Positions 34,942 to 43,137 of a DNA stretch of 64,000 bases are shown here, piece by piece. The first letter of the stretch is position 1. Every line of letters begins with the position of its first letter. The translations under genes were made by a program, and so were the position numbers. Location: the NCBI RefSeq assembly GCF_023015865.1, contig NZ_JALKBC010000007.1:124001-188000 (forward strand). The letters are read 5' to 3'. Source of the DNA: Arenibacter sp. F26102. Its GTDB lineage: Bacteria; Bacteroidota; Bacteroidia; Flavobacteriales; Flavobacteriaceae. The notes beneath the pieces are model-generated. The model saw only the letters and a list, made by a program, of their open reading frames with translations. It did no database searches and was not told where the DNA came from.

Positions 34942-35051
34942 TCTTTTAAAATTTGGGGGTATTGTTATTTGTGTTATTTTAACCATAAAATACGGGTTGT
35001 GGCAATTGCAATTGCTTTTCCTGGATGGTAAAAAAATAACATTTCAAAAAA

Positions 35052-36077
35052 ATGAAACGTCGATTATTTTTTAAAAATGCCGCCTCGGCATCACTCGGAC
35101 TGGGACTAACCAAGTTTTCAACAATTGAAACTGCTTCAAATACCTCCGAAAAGGAAATTCAATTTTGTGTTACTATAGAGGAAAACAAGCTACAATTTTT
35201 TTCGGATGTCATTAAGGAGCCAATAAAGATTGTTCATATCGCCGATACCCATATGTTTAGGGACGATGATCGGGGTGTTCCGTATAAAAAATATAGTGGG
35301 CGTATGGCCAAGGCCTATAATCAGACCAAACACTTTAAAACGGATGAAGTAACCAATCCTGAATTGGCATTTGAAGCTGCTTTAAATTTTGCTAAGGAGT
35401 CACAGGCCGACTTAATTACCCTAATCGGGGATATTTTTAGTTTTCCATCCGAAGCTGCCATCGAGTGGGTACAAGCCAAATTGGAAGAAGTGAATATCCC
35501 TTATATTTATGTTGCGGGCAATCATGATTGGCATTATGAGGGTATGGAGGGGCCGTTGGAAGGTTTAAGGGACAAATGGATTGTAGATAGACTGCTTCCT
35601 CTGTATCAGGGAAATCATCCATTAATGGCGGTTTATGATGTAAAGGGAATCCGATTCGTGGCCATCGACAATTCCACCTATCAAATAAATGAAGATCAAT
35701 TGGCCTTTTTTAAAAAACAAGTTTCTAGCGGTATTCCCATGGTGCTATTGGTGCACATACCCATGTACGCCCCTGGGAAGTCCATTGGTTTTGGATGTGG
35801 AAATCCGGTTTGGGGCGCTACTTCCGATAGGAATTTTGAACTGGAAGGACGATTAAAGTGGCCAGAAGAGGGACATACAAAAACTACCTTCGATTTTCAT
35901 AAGGCGGTGTTTTCCGCTCCTAATCTATTAGGAATTTTTGCGGGTCATATACACCGTTTTTCAATAGAATCGATAAAGGGAAAACCACAAATAGTAACCG
36001 ATGATAATGCCAGCGGTGGGTACTTGGATGTTAATTTTATGCCTATGGATCCCAAAGACCAATCCCTGATTTTTTAG
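35052..36077 (+). CDS. Exported calcineurin-like phosphoesterase
   Basis: A 341-residue protein with a twin-Arg-like N-terminus (MKRRLFFKNAASASLGLGL) suggesting Tat export, probably carrying its metal cofactor. All metal-site motifs are present: DTH (65-67), GDIF, GNHDW, VHIP and GHIH. This places it with binuclear-metal phosphoesterases active on phospho-mono- or diesters. It opens a rightward cluster with two FAD oxidoreductases and a sialidase. The natural substrate is unknown; removal of phosphate or a nucleotide from a glycan or its product is a speculation from context. Confidence 0.9.
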   Translation: MKRRLFFKNAASASLGLGLTKFSTIETASNTSEKEIQFCVTIEENKLQFFSDVIKEPIKIVHIADTHMFRDDDRGVPYKKYSGRMAKAYNQTKHFKTDEVTNPELAFEAALNFAKESQADLITLIGDIFSFPSEAAIEWVQAKLEEVNIPYIYVAGNHDWHYEGMEGPLEGLRDKWIVDRLLPLYQGNHPLMAVYDVKGIRFVAIDNSTYQINEDQLAFFKKQVSSGIPMVLLVHIPMYAPGKSIGFGCGNPVWGATSDRNFELEGRLKWPEEGHTKTTFDFHKAVFSAPNLLGIFAGHIHRFSIESIKGKPQIVTDDNASGGYLDVNFMPMDPKDQSLIF

Positions 36078-36131
36078 GTAGTAGAGCATTAAAAAGGAAA
36101 TTATAATTGTATAATCTATAAAAGTTAAAAT

Positions 36132-37862
36132 TTGAAAATATTTAGAGTGGATCGTTTAGGAAATGCAAAAAGTTATTTTGTAAAATTAGTCGGGTGTTTG
36201 TCGTTAGGTTTAATTACCCTTGGAGCATACGGTCAAACCAAGAAGTACGATATCGTTATCTATGGGGGCACTTCTGCTGGGGTTGCTGCGGCCCTGCAAA
36301 GCAGCAGAATGGGAAAGTCCGTTGTGCTAATAGAACCCACGAACCGAATAGGAGGATTGACAACCGGGGGTCTGGGCCAGACCGATATTGGTAACAAGCA
36401 GGCCATTGGAGGTATTTCCAGGGAGTTCTATGAGAACATCAAAAAATATTACGATGATCCCAGTAACTGGAAATGGGAGGAAAAATCGGAATATATGGAT
36501 AGTGGACAGACCCGTACGGAGGAAGGTGAGGCTACCATGTGGACTTTTGAGCCCTCCGCAGCCCTTGCTGTCTATAAGTCCATGATGGACAAGGAAAAGA
36601 TTAAAATGGTCTACAACGAAAGGCTGAACAGGGAATCCGGGGTTAAAAAAGTAGATGGCAGAATAGAGTCGATCACCATGGAAAGTGGCAGGACCTACAA
36701 GGGGAAGGTTTACCTGGATGCCACTTATGAGGGTGATCTAATGGCCTCGGCCGGCGTTTCCTATGCCATGGGCAGGGAAAGTAACGCGGAATATGGGGAG
36801 ACCTTGAACGGGGTACAGGCCAATATTATAAATACCTCCCTGACCGGATTTGTTTCCAAAAATGCCTTTAACCATAATCTTATCCCAGGGGTGGATCCCT
36901 ATGTTAAAAAGGGTGATCCATCATCTGGCCTATTGCCAAATGTTAATGAAAAACCTGGACTCGAAGGGGAAGGCGATAAAAAGATACAGGCCTATTGTTT
37001 TAGAATGTGTTTAACTGACCATCCAGATAATCGTATTCCATTTAAGAAACCTGCAAATTATGACGAATTGGATTATGAACTTTTATTTAGAAATTATGAA
37101 GCTCGCAAAGGGTCGGTACTTGACATGTATAATTATAGTGGTTATATACTACCATTAATAAATTCCAGTATGCCTAATCGCAAAACTGATTCAAATAATA
37201 AAAATGGGTTCTCCACAGATTATATAGGCAAAAATTATAATTATCCAGAAGCATCTTATGATGAGAGGAAGCAAATTATAGAAGATCATAGGGATTATCA
37301 AATGGGTTTAATGTGGACTTTGGCAAATCATCCTAGAATTCCAAGTGAGGTAAGAGATGAGGCTTCCAGATGGGGCACTTCCAAGGATGAATTTGAAAGG
37401 GCCGATGGGTGGCAGCAACAGCTTTATATCCGCGAGGCGAGGAGAATGATCAGCGATTATGTAATGACCCAAAAAAATTGTGAGGCATTGATAGTGGCGG
37501 AGGATGCCATTGGGTTGGCGGCCTATGGCATGGATTCCCATAATGTACAGCGATATGTGGATGCCAATGGGTATGTGCAGAACGAGGGCAATGTAGAGGC
37601 CCATGGCTTTAAGCCCTACCCCATTAGCTACAGGTCCTTGGTGCCCAAAAAGGAGGAATGCAACAATCTTATTGTTCCAATCTGTGTAAGTTCAACCCAC
37701 ATCGCCTTTGGTTCCATACGGATGGAGCCGGTATTTATGGTCCTGGGACAATCAGCGGCCACGGCAGCAGCACTTGCCATAGATGCCAATACCAATGTTC
37801 AGGATGTGCCTTACCCCAATTTAAGGGATCAACTTCTAAAAGATAGTCAAAGGCTAAAATAA
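36132..37862 (+). CDS. Exported FAD-dependent oxidoreductase (PF12831 type), TTG start
   Basis: A 576-residue protein with signal peptide (about 16-35, ending GAYGQ). The dinucleotide-binding loop YGGTSAGVAAA (44-54) and the strand VVLIEP are at the mature N-terminus; GGLTTGGLGQTD and DATYEGDLMASAGV fit the FAD_oxidored family. No ATG exists between the upstream stop at 36126 and the signal peptide, so the start must be TTG (36132) or GTG (36147). A segment at about 37021-37320 has markedly lower GC than the rest, as if of different origin. The next gene is a clear paralogue. Reaction unknown; members are found in polysaccharide-degradation loci. Confidence 0.87.
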   Translation: MKIFRVDRLGNAKSYFVKLVGCLSLGLITLGAYGQTKKYDIVIYGGTSAGVAAALQSSRMGKSVVLIEPTNRIGGLTTGGLGQTDIGNKQAIGGISREFYENIKKYYDDPSNWKWEEKSEYMDSGQTRTEEGEATMWTFEPSAALAVYKSMMDKEKIKMVYNERLNRESGVKKVDGRIESITMESGRTYKGKVYLDATYEGDLMASAGVSYAMGRESNAEYGETLNGVQANIINTSLTGFVSKNAFNHNLIPGVDPYVKKGDPSSGLLPNVNEKPGLEGEGDKKIQAYCFRMCLTDHPDNRIPFKKPANYDELDYELLFRNYEARKGSVLDMYNYSGYILPLINSSMPNRKTDSNNKNGFSTDYIGKNYNYPEASYDERKQIIEDHRDYQMGLMWTLANHPRIPSEVRDEASRWGTSKDEFERADGWQQQLYIREARRMISDYVMTQKNCEALIVAEDAIGLAAYGMDSHNVQRYVDANGYVQNEGNVEAHGFKPYPISYRSLVPKKEECNNLIVPICVSSTHIAFGSIRMEPVFMVLGQSAATAAALAIDANTNVQDVPYPNLRDQLLKDSQRLK

Positions 37863-37903
37863 ATTACAATTTTCATAGAGATCAATTTCAACCACCAAAC
37901 AAA

Positions 37904-39574
37904 ATGAAGCTAAAAAGAAGGACTATTAATTTAATCCTTATCCTGGTTATAACTGGAATGATGGGACTAACAGGTTGCAAGCAGACCGAAGAAAAAAGTA
38001 ACTCGGTAGCTTCTGCCGATATCATTGTTTACGGAGGCACTTCCGCTGCCATTTCGGCTGCGGTGGAGGCAAAACGTTCCGGAAAATCGGTCATTGTGGT
38101 ATCGCCCGACATTCATCTGGGAGGATTGTCATCAGGAGGCTTGGGCTTTACCGATACAGGGGACAAGAGTGTAATTGGTGGGCTGGCCAGGGAATTTTAC
38201 CACAGAGTTTGGCAACATTACAATACGGAAGAGGCCTGGATCTGGCAAAAAAAAGAGGAATATGGGAACCAAGGCCAGGGTACCCCTGCCATGGATGGTG
38301 AAAATAGGACCATGTGGATATTTGAGCCCCATGTGGCGGAAAAGGTATTCGAGGACTTGGTTAAGGAAGAGCAGATTCGGATAGATCGCGATGAATGGTT
38401 GGATAGGGAAAATGGCGTACTGATTAAAGATGGCGATATTGTTTCCATTACCACTTTATCGGGAAAGACATATTCTGGTAAAATGTTTTTGGATGCCACT
38501 TATGAAGGAGACCTTATGGCTTCAGCGGGCGTAAACTATCATGTGGGTAGAGAGGGCAAGGAAGTATACGGCGAAGAATGGAATGGGGTGCAGACAGGGA
38601 TCTTGCATCATAAACACTGGTTTCAATCGGATATTTCCCCATATATAGTACCTGGAGATCCCTCCAGTGGTCTTTTGCCCAAGATATCGGAGGAAGATCC
38701 TGGGGATAGACACAGCGGTGACAATAAGATCCAAGCCTATTGTTTTAGGTTGTGTATGAGCAATTTTCCGGAAAATAGAATTCCCTTTCCCAAACCAGAG
38801 GATTATGTCCCCCTGAACTACGAGTTATTGGCGAGGTCCTTAGAAAGTGGAAGGAAGGATTGGTTCGAAAAGTTCGATCCCGTACCAAACTACAAAACCG
38901 ACACCAACAACCACGGTCCCCTGAGTAGTGATAATATTGGTATGAATTACGATTATCCGGAGGCCACCTATGAAAGAAGAAAAGAGATTATTAAGGAACA
39001 TGAGAATTATCAAAAGGGATTGCTCTGGTTTGTAGCCAATGATCCTAGGGTTCCGCAAGATATACAGTCGGAAATGCAAAAATGGGGCCTGGCCAAGGAT
39101 GAATTTACGGACAATGGAAACTGGCCACACCAAATCTATGTAAGGGAGGCCCGGAGGATGATTGGGGAGTTCGTGATGACCGAAAATGAGCTTTTGAAAA
39201 AAAGGGCTACCCCTAAACCAATAGGTATGGGTTCATATACAATGGATTCCCATAATGTTCAACGCTATGTGAAACCAGATGGATTTGTGCAAAATGAAGG
39301 AGATATTGGGGTTAGCACCAATGGCCCATATACCATTTCCTATGGATCTTTGGTGCCCAAGAAGAAAGAGTGCAAAAACCTGTTGGTGCCAGTCTGTGTT
39401 TCTTCCAGTCATATTGCGTTTGGTTCTATTAGAATGGAACCTGTATTTATGATATTGGGACAATCTGCGGCTGCTGCGGCTGTTCTGGCAATCGATGAAG
39501 AAACTGCCGTTCAGGAAGTGGATTACGATAAATTAAAAAACGTTTTGTTGTCTAAAGGGCAAATTGTAGAATGA
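37904..39574 (+). CDS. FAD-dependent oxidoreductase lipoprotein, paralogue of the previous gene
   Basis: A 556-residue protein with a lipoprotein signal (GLTGC, Cys25). FAD-binding loop IIVYGGTSAAISAA (from about 40), GGLSSGGLGFTDTGDKSVIGG, DATYEGDLMASAGVNY and the C-terminal SYGSLVPKK...VSSSHIAFGSIRMEPVFMILGQSAA match the upstream gene block for block, so the pair arose by duplication. The lipid anchor keeps this copy at the membrane, while the first copy has a plain signal peptide; two related enzymes in different places may act in sequence. GC content is even along this gene. Confidence 0.88.
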   Translation: MKLKRRTINLILILVITGMMGLTGCKQTEEKSNSVASADIIVYGGTSAAISAAVEAKRSGKSVIVVSPDIHLGGLSSGGLGFTDTGDKSVIGGLAREFYHRVWQHYNTEEAWIWQKKEEYGNQGQGTPAMDGENRTMWIFEPHVAEKVFEDLVKEEQIRIDRDEWLDRENGVLIKDGDIVSITTLSGKTYSGKMFLDATYEGDLMASAGVNYHVGREGKEVYGEEWNGVQTGILHHKHWFQSDISPYIVPGDPSSGLLPKISEEDPGDRHSGDNKIQAYCFRLCMSNFPENRIPFPKPEDYVPLNYELLARSLESGRKDWFEKFDPVPNYKTDTNNHGPLSSDNIGMNYDYPEATYERRKEIIKEHENYQKGLLWFVANDPRVPQDIQSEMQKWGLAKDEFTDNGNWPHQIYVREARRMIGEFVMTENELLKKRATPKPIGMGSYTMDSHNVQRYVKPDGFVQNEGDIGVSTNGPYTISYGSLVPKKKECKNLLVPVCVSSSHIAFGSIRMEPVFMILGQSAAAAAVLAIDEETAVQEVDYDKLKNVLLSKGQIVE

Positions 39575-39643
39575 TGATAGTTCTTACTTTTGTTTATGAT
39601 CCAATATATTAGTGGTAAATTTTCCAATCCTAAGAATTAATAA

Positions 39644-40804
39644 ATGTTTTTTTTCAAAATATTTTTGAAGCGAATTTTCGTTTTTGTCATTTTAGGCTTG
39701 CTGGCATATTCACTTGCTTCCCAAGCCTCAAAAGGGGAAAAGGAGCAAGAAAAAAGTTTGAATTATATTTTTGAAGGTGGCAATGAGGGTTATCAATGTT
39801 TTCGGATTCCCGCTGTAGTTACAACAAAAAAAGGTGATTTATTGGCTTTTGCCGAGGGAAGGAAGAATGGCTGTAGCGATACAGGAAGCATCGACTTGGT
39901 GATGAAGCGGTCAGAAGATGGTGGTAAAACTTGGGGTAAATTGGAAGTACTGTGGCACGATGAAGGAAATACCTGTGGAAATCCTTCACCTGTAGTTGAT
40001 CGTGTAACGGGGGTTGTTTTTTTATTGTCCACCTGGAATTTAGGGGGAGACCATGAATCGGAAATAATAGCCCAAAAGAGCAAGGACACACGCAGGGTGT
40101 TTGTGTTAAAGTCCGAAAATGAGGGTGAAAGTTGGAGTGTACCTAAAGAAATTACTTCAGAGGTGAAATTGTCCAATTGGACATGGTATGCCACAGGGCC
40201 AGGGTCGGGAATTCAAATTCTTGGAGGCAAGTATAAAGACAGGTTGGTAATCGCAAGTGATCATATTGAGGCGGTAACCAAAAAGTATTATTCGCATACC
40301 ATTTATTCCGACGATCATGGAGAAACATGGGAGTTGGGAGGAAGCACTCCTCTTGATCAGGTAAATGAATGTGAGGTGGTAGAACTTTCCGATCATAGAC
40401 TTATGCTGAACATGCGCAATTATAATAGGCAGATGAGTAGCAGGCAACTTGCCTATAGCGATGACGGAGGGGAATCTTGGAAGAACATGCACCATCATGA
40501 GTCCTTGATAGAAGCAATTTGCCAGGCCAGTACCTTGCGATTTGATTATGAAGGTCGGGTATATGTTCTTTTTGCAAACCCGGCAGATACCAAAAGTAGA
40601 GTGAATATGACAATCAGGGCAAGTTCGGATGATGGAGAGTCATGGCCAATGGTAAAACAAATTTTTAGAGGTCCTTCTGCTTATTCCGATTTGACACTTA
40701 TTGATCGGAAAAATATTGGTATATTATATGAAGGTGGATATAGAAGTGCCTATCAGGGAATAATTTGGGAGTCGGTAAGCATAACGGAATTGTTGGGAAT
40801 GTAA
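39644..40804 (+). CDS. Sialidase (GH33)
   Basis: A 386-residue exported neuraminidase. After a signal region (about 1-30) comes the FRIP motif (53-56), whose Arg binds the sialic acid carboxylate. Five Asp boxes (SxDxGxxW-like) mark the six-bladed propeller: SEDGGKTW (90-97), SENEGESW, SDDHGETW, SDDGGESW and SSDDGESW. Glu in NECEVVEL and Tyr in YSDLTLI are in positions for the catalytic base pair. It removes terminal sialic acids from glycans. No NanA-like lyase, epimerase or sialic-acid transporter is in the window, so downstream use is not shown here. Confidence 0.92.
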   Translation: MFFFKIFLKRIFVFVILGLLAYSLASQASKGEKEQEKSLNYIFEGGNEGYQCFRIPAVVTTKKGDLLAFAEGRKNGCSDTGSIDLVMKRSEDGGKTWGKLEVLWHDEGNTCGNPSPVVDRVTGVVFLLSTWNLGGDHESEIIAQKSKDTRRVFVLKSENEGESWSVPKEITSEVKLSNWTWYATGPGSGIQILGGKYKDRLVIASDHIEAVTKKYYSHTIYSDDHGETWELGGSTPLDQVNECEVVELSDHRLMLNMRNYNRQMSSRQLAYSDDGGESWKNMHHHESLIEAICQASTLRFDYEGRVYVLFANPADTKSRVNMTIRASSDDGESWPMVKQIFRGPSAYSDLTLIDRKNIGILYEGGYRSAYQGIIWESVSITELLGM

Positions 40805-40900
40805 AAAATCTTTAGGTTATGATTTAGTATAATCACTAAAATTTCTCGGAAGTGCGGCGGTTTGCTGAAAAAGAGATGCTAAAAAGGGCTATAAAAATAA

Positions 40901-40927
40901 AAAAGCCCTTGAAAATCAAGGGCTTTT
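40901..40927 (-). terminator. Terminator of tRNA-Phe (also faces the sialidase gene)
   Basis: A perfect 12-bp stem AAAAGCCCTTGA (40901-40912) / TCAAGGGCTTTT (40916-40927) with a 3-base loop. Reading leftward it is followed by a long T-rich run, ideal for stopping the minus-strand tRNA transcript. A third copy of AAGGGCT at 40884-40890 can pair with the left arm instead. Confidence 0.9.
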
Positions 40928-40931
40928 GAGG

Positions 40932-41004
40932 TGGTGCCTCCAGGAATCGAACCAGGGACACATGGATTTTCAGTCCATTGCTCTACCAACTGAGCTAAGG
41001 CACC
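40932..41004 (-). tRNA. tRNA-Phe (GAA)
   Basis: A 73-base cloverleaf on the minus strand. The acceptor stem GGTGCCT/AGGCACC pairs perfectly, D-arm GCTC...GAGC, anticodon stem ATGGA/TCCAT around CTGAAAA with anticodon GAA, and T-arm CCTGG-TTCGATT-CCTGG. The discriminator is A and the terminal CCA is not encoded (ACC then T follows). Confidence 0.97.
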
Positions 41005-41022
41005 AAACGCTGTAAGCGGGTG

Positions 41023-41053
41023 CAAATATAATTTCAATTTTATGATATACAAA
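41023..41053 (-). promoter_or_regulatory. Promoter of tRNA-Phe, perfect Bacteroidota consensus
   Basis: On the minus strand: TTTG (41053-41050), 19-base spacer, TATATTTG (41030-41023). Both elements and the spacing match TTTG-N19-TAnnTTTG without mismatch. The tRNA 5' end is 18 bases further on. Confidence 0.85.
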
Positions 41054-41105
41054 CAAAAATGAAAAAAAAGGCATTTGTTTTTTCATCTTTTTTGATCTTT
41101 GCAGT

Positions 41106-41834
41106 ATGAACTTGATCATAGATGTGGGTAATACCCTAGTGAAAATGGCGATTTTCGATAATGAAAAAATAATTTTTTATCGAAAAATTCCGAATGCAGA
41201 TTTTGCAAAAAATGTAAAAACCGTATTTGCGGAGTACGTTCACATTCAAAATGCCATTGTTTCCAATGTTGGAGGAATGAGTAATGAAGAAATTGCCATG
41301 TTATGTGTGTTTTGCAAAGTCCATGTGTTAAGTCATGCTTCCAAAACACCCTTCAAAAACTCTTATGCAACCCCCCAGACCTTGGGTGTAGATCGCATTG
41401 CCCTGGCAACAGCGGCTTTTTATCATAATCCAAATGGAAACACCTTGGTCATAGACGCCGGTACCTGTGTCACCTATGATGCCATTAACGATTATGGGGA
41501 ATATTTGGGTGGGGCAATTTCCCCTGGAATTAACATGAGGTATAGGGCCTTGCACGAACAAACTTCCAAATTGCCTTTGTTGGAAAAAAAACCTATTATC
41601 GATTATATAGGAAATACTACCGAAACTTGTATACACAGCGGTGTGGTAAATGGCATTTGTAGTGAAATAGACGGAATAATTGATCAGTATAAAAGTAGAT
41701 TTGTCGATTTAACAGTTATTTTAACAGGTGGTGATGCTCAATTTTTGTCAAAACGATTAAAAAATACCATATTTGCGCATTCTAAATTTCTCCTGTTGGG
41801 GTTATATCATTTGTTAGAATACAACAAGCGCTAG
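41106..41834 (+). CDS. coaX: Type III pantothenate kinase
   Basis: A 242-residue kinase of the ASKHA fold, catalysing the first step of coenzyme A synthesis. Phosphate motif 1 is LIIDVGNT (residues 3-10); GVDRIALATAA and VIDAGTCVTYD are the family's conserved pantothenate/ATP blocks, and ILTGGDAQFL is the adenosine motif. It opens a long rightward gene series; the following outer-membrane protein starts immediately after its stop. A near-consensus GATCTTTG box lies four bases before the ATG. Confidence 0.95.
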   Translation: MNLIIDVGNTLVKMAIFDNEKIIFYRKIPNADFAKNVKTVFAEYVHIQNAIVSNVGGMSNEEIAMLCVFCKVHVLSHASKTPFKNSYATPQTLGVDRIALATAAFYHNPNGNTLVIDAGTCVTYDAINDYGEYLGGAISPGINMRYRALHEQTSKLPLLEKKPIIDYIGNTTETCIHSGVVNGICSEIDGIIDQYKSRFVDLTVILTGGDAQFLSKRLKNTIFAHSKFLLLGLYHLLEYNKR

Positions 41835-43100
41835 ATGATCAAAAATTTTATAATTGCAATATTATGCGTAACTTCGGTAAGCATATATGCACAGAATAAT
41901 ACTGCTTCTCCTTATTCCTATTTTGGTGTTGGCGATTTAAGGGCTACCGGAACAGTGGAGAATCAAATGATGGGTGGATTAAGTGTTTATACGGATAGTA
42001 TTCACATTAATCTGAGTAACCCCGCAGCTTATAGCAAGTTGGGTTTAACAACTTACACAGCTGGGCTTTCACGAAAAGAGTACCGGTTTGAAAGTAATGT
42101 TGCTAAAGAAAGCGCATCAATTTCAAATTTGGACTATTTATCGTTAGGTTTTAACTTGGGCAAAGGTTTTGGTGTGGGTTTTGGAATTATGCCCTATTCT
42201 TCCGTAGGTTACAGTTTTCAATCTGAAAGAACTTCTTCAAGTCAGGGAGCAATACTGGAATCGTTTAATGGTGAAGGGGGATTGAACCGAGTGTATTTCT
42301 CCGTGGGCTATGAACTATTGAAAAACCTAAGTTTAGGAGTTACCAGTAATTTTAATTTTGGAAACCAGAAGACCAGTAGTTTTCAGACCATTGAAGATGT
42401 ACAATTGGGGTCATTCAATAGGATAGAATCTAGGATCAAAGGTTTTGATTTTAATTTTGGAGCAAGTTTTACACCGTCCCTCACCGAAAAACACACTCTT
42501 TTTACCAGTATAGTGGTTAATACACAAGCCAATTTGGTGTCTGAGAACACAAGGACCATTGGTTCTTTTTCTACTGTCAATGGTAGGGATATAGAGGTGC
42601 TGGAGGTAGATTTGGAAGCTCAAGGTTTGGCGCGCACCGGAGTGCAGATTCCGACCACGGCCACTTTAGGCGTTGGCTATGGAATAGATAAAAAATGGTT
42701 TTTGGGGGCAGAGTACAGCTTTCAGGGACTAAGTAGTTTTGAGAACGAACTTACTCCTGCCAGTAATTTGGAATATCAGAATGCCGAGACCTTTAGGCTT
42801 GGTGGGTATTATATCCCAGATTACACATCTTTTACAAGTTATTTGAAAAGGGCAACGTATAGGGCCGGGGCAAGGGTCTCTAAATCGGGAATAGTAGTAG
42901 ATAATAAGGAGATAAATGATTTTGGCATAACTTTTGGAATAGGTTTACCACTGGGACGTAATCTTTCCAATATTAACCTTGGTTTTGAACTTGGTAAAAG
43001 AGGAACAAAATATGGAGATTTAGTTGAAGAAAGTTATTTCAAAGTTAATCTGGGCCTATCATTAAACGATAAATGGTTCATACCAAGAAAAATTAATTAA
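41835..43100 (+). CDS. Putative outer-membrane beta-barrel protein
   Basis: A 421-residue exported protein (signal MIKNFIIAILCVTSVSIYAQ). After cleavage the sequence has NTASPYSYFGVGDLRATGTVENQMMGGLS and then many amphipathic strands ending in an aromatic-rich C-terminus (KVNLGLSLNDKWFIPRK), a pattern like FadL/OMPP1-type flavobacterial outer-membrane proteins. The ATG directly follows the coaX stop. Substrate or partner unknown. The same neighbourhood (coaX, this protein, TPR protein, LptC-like) recurs in Flavobacteriia, hinting at an envelope role. Confidence 0.75.
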   Translation: MIKNFIIAILCVTSVSIYAQNNTASPYSYFGVGDLRATGTVENQMMGGLSVYTDSIHINLSNPAAYSKLGLTTYTAGLSRKEYRFESNVAKESASISNLDYLSLGFNLGKGFGVGFGIMPYSSVGYSFQSERTSSSQGAILESFNGEGGLNRVYFSVGYELLKNLSLGVTSNFNFGNQKTSSFQTIEDVQLGSFNRIESRIKGFDFNFGASFTPSLTEKHTLFTSIVVNTQANLVSENTRTIGSFSTVNGRDIEVLEVDLEAQGLARTGVQIPTTATLGVGYGIDKKWFLGAEYSFQGLSSFENELTPASNLEYQNAETFRLGGYYIPDYTSFTSYLKRATYRAGARVSKSGIVVDNKEINDFGITFGIGLPLGRNLSNINLGFELGKRGTKYGDLVEESYFKVNLGLSLNDKWFIPRKIN

Positions 43101-43137
43101 AAATTATTACTTTAACCACCTTAAAATAAACAGACAG

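Noticed and set aside
36132-37862. Treating the first FAD oxidoreductase as a pseudogene because it lacks an ATG.
   Set aside because: The frame is intact with a full signal peptide and all conserved blocks; TTG or GTG starts are sufficient.
35052-40804. A typical SusC/SusD polysaccharide-utilisation locus.
   Set aside because: No SusC-like receptor or SusD-like lipoprotein is present in or around the cluster.
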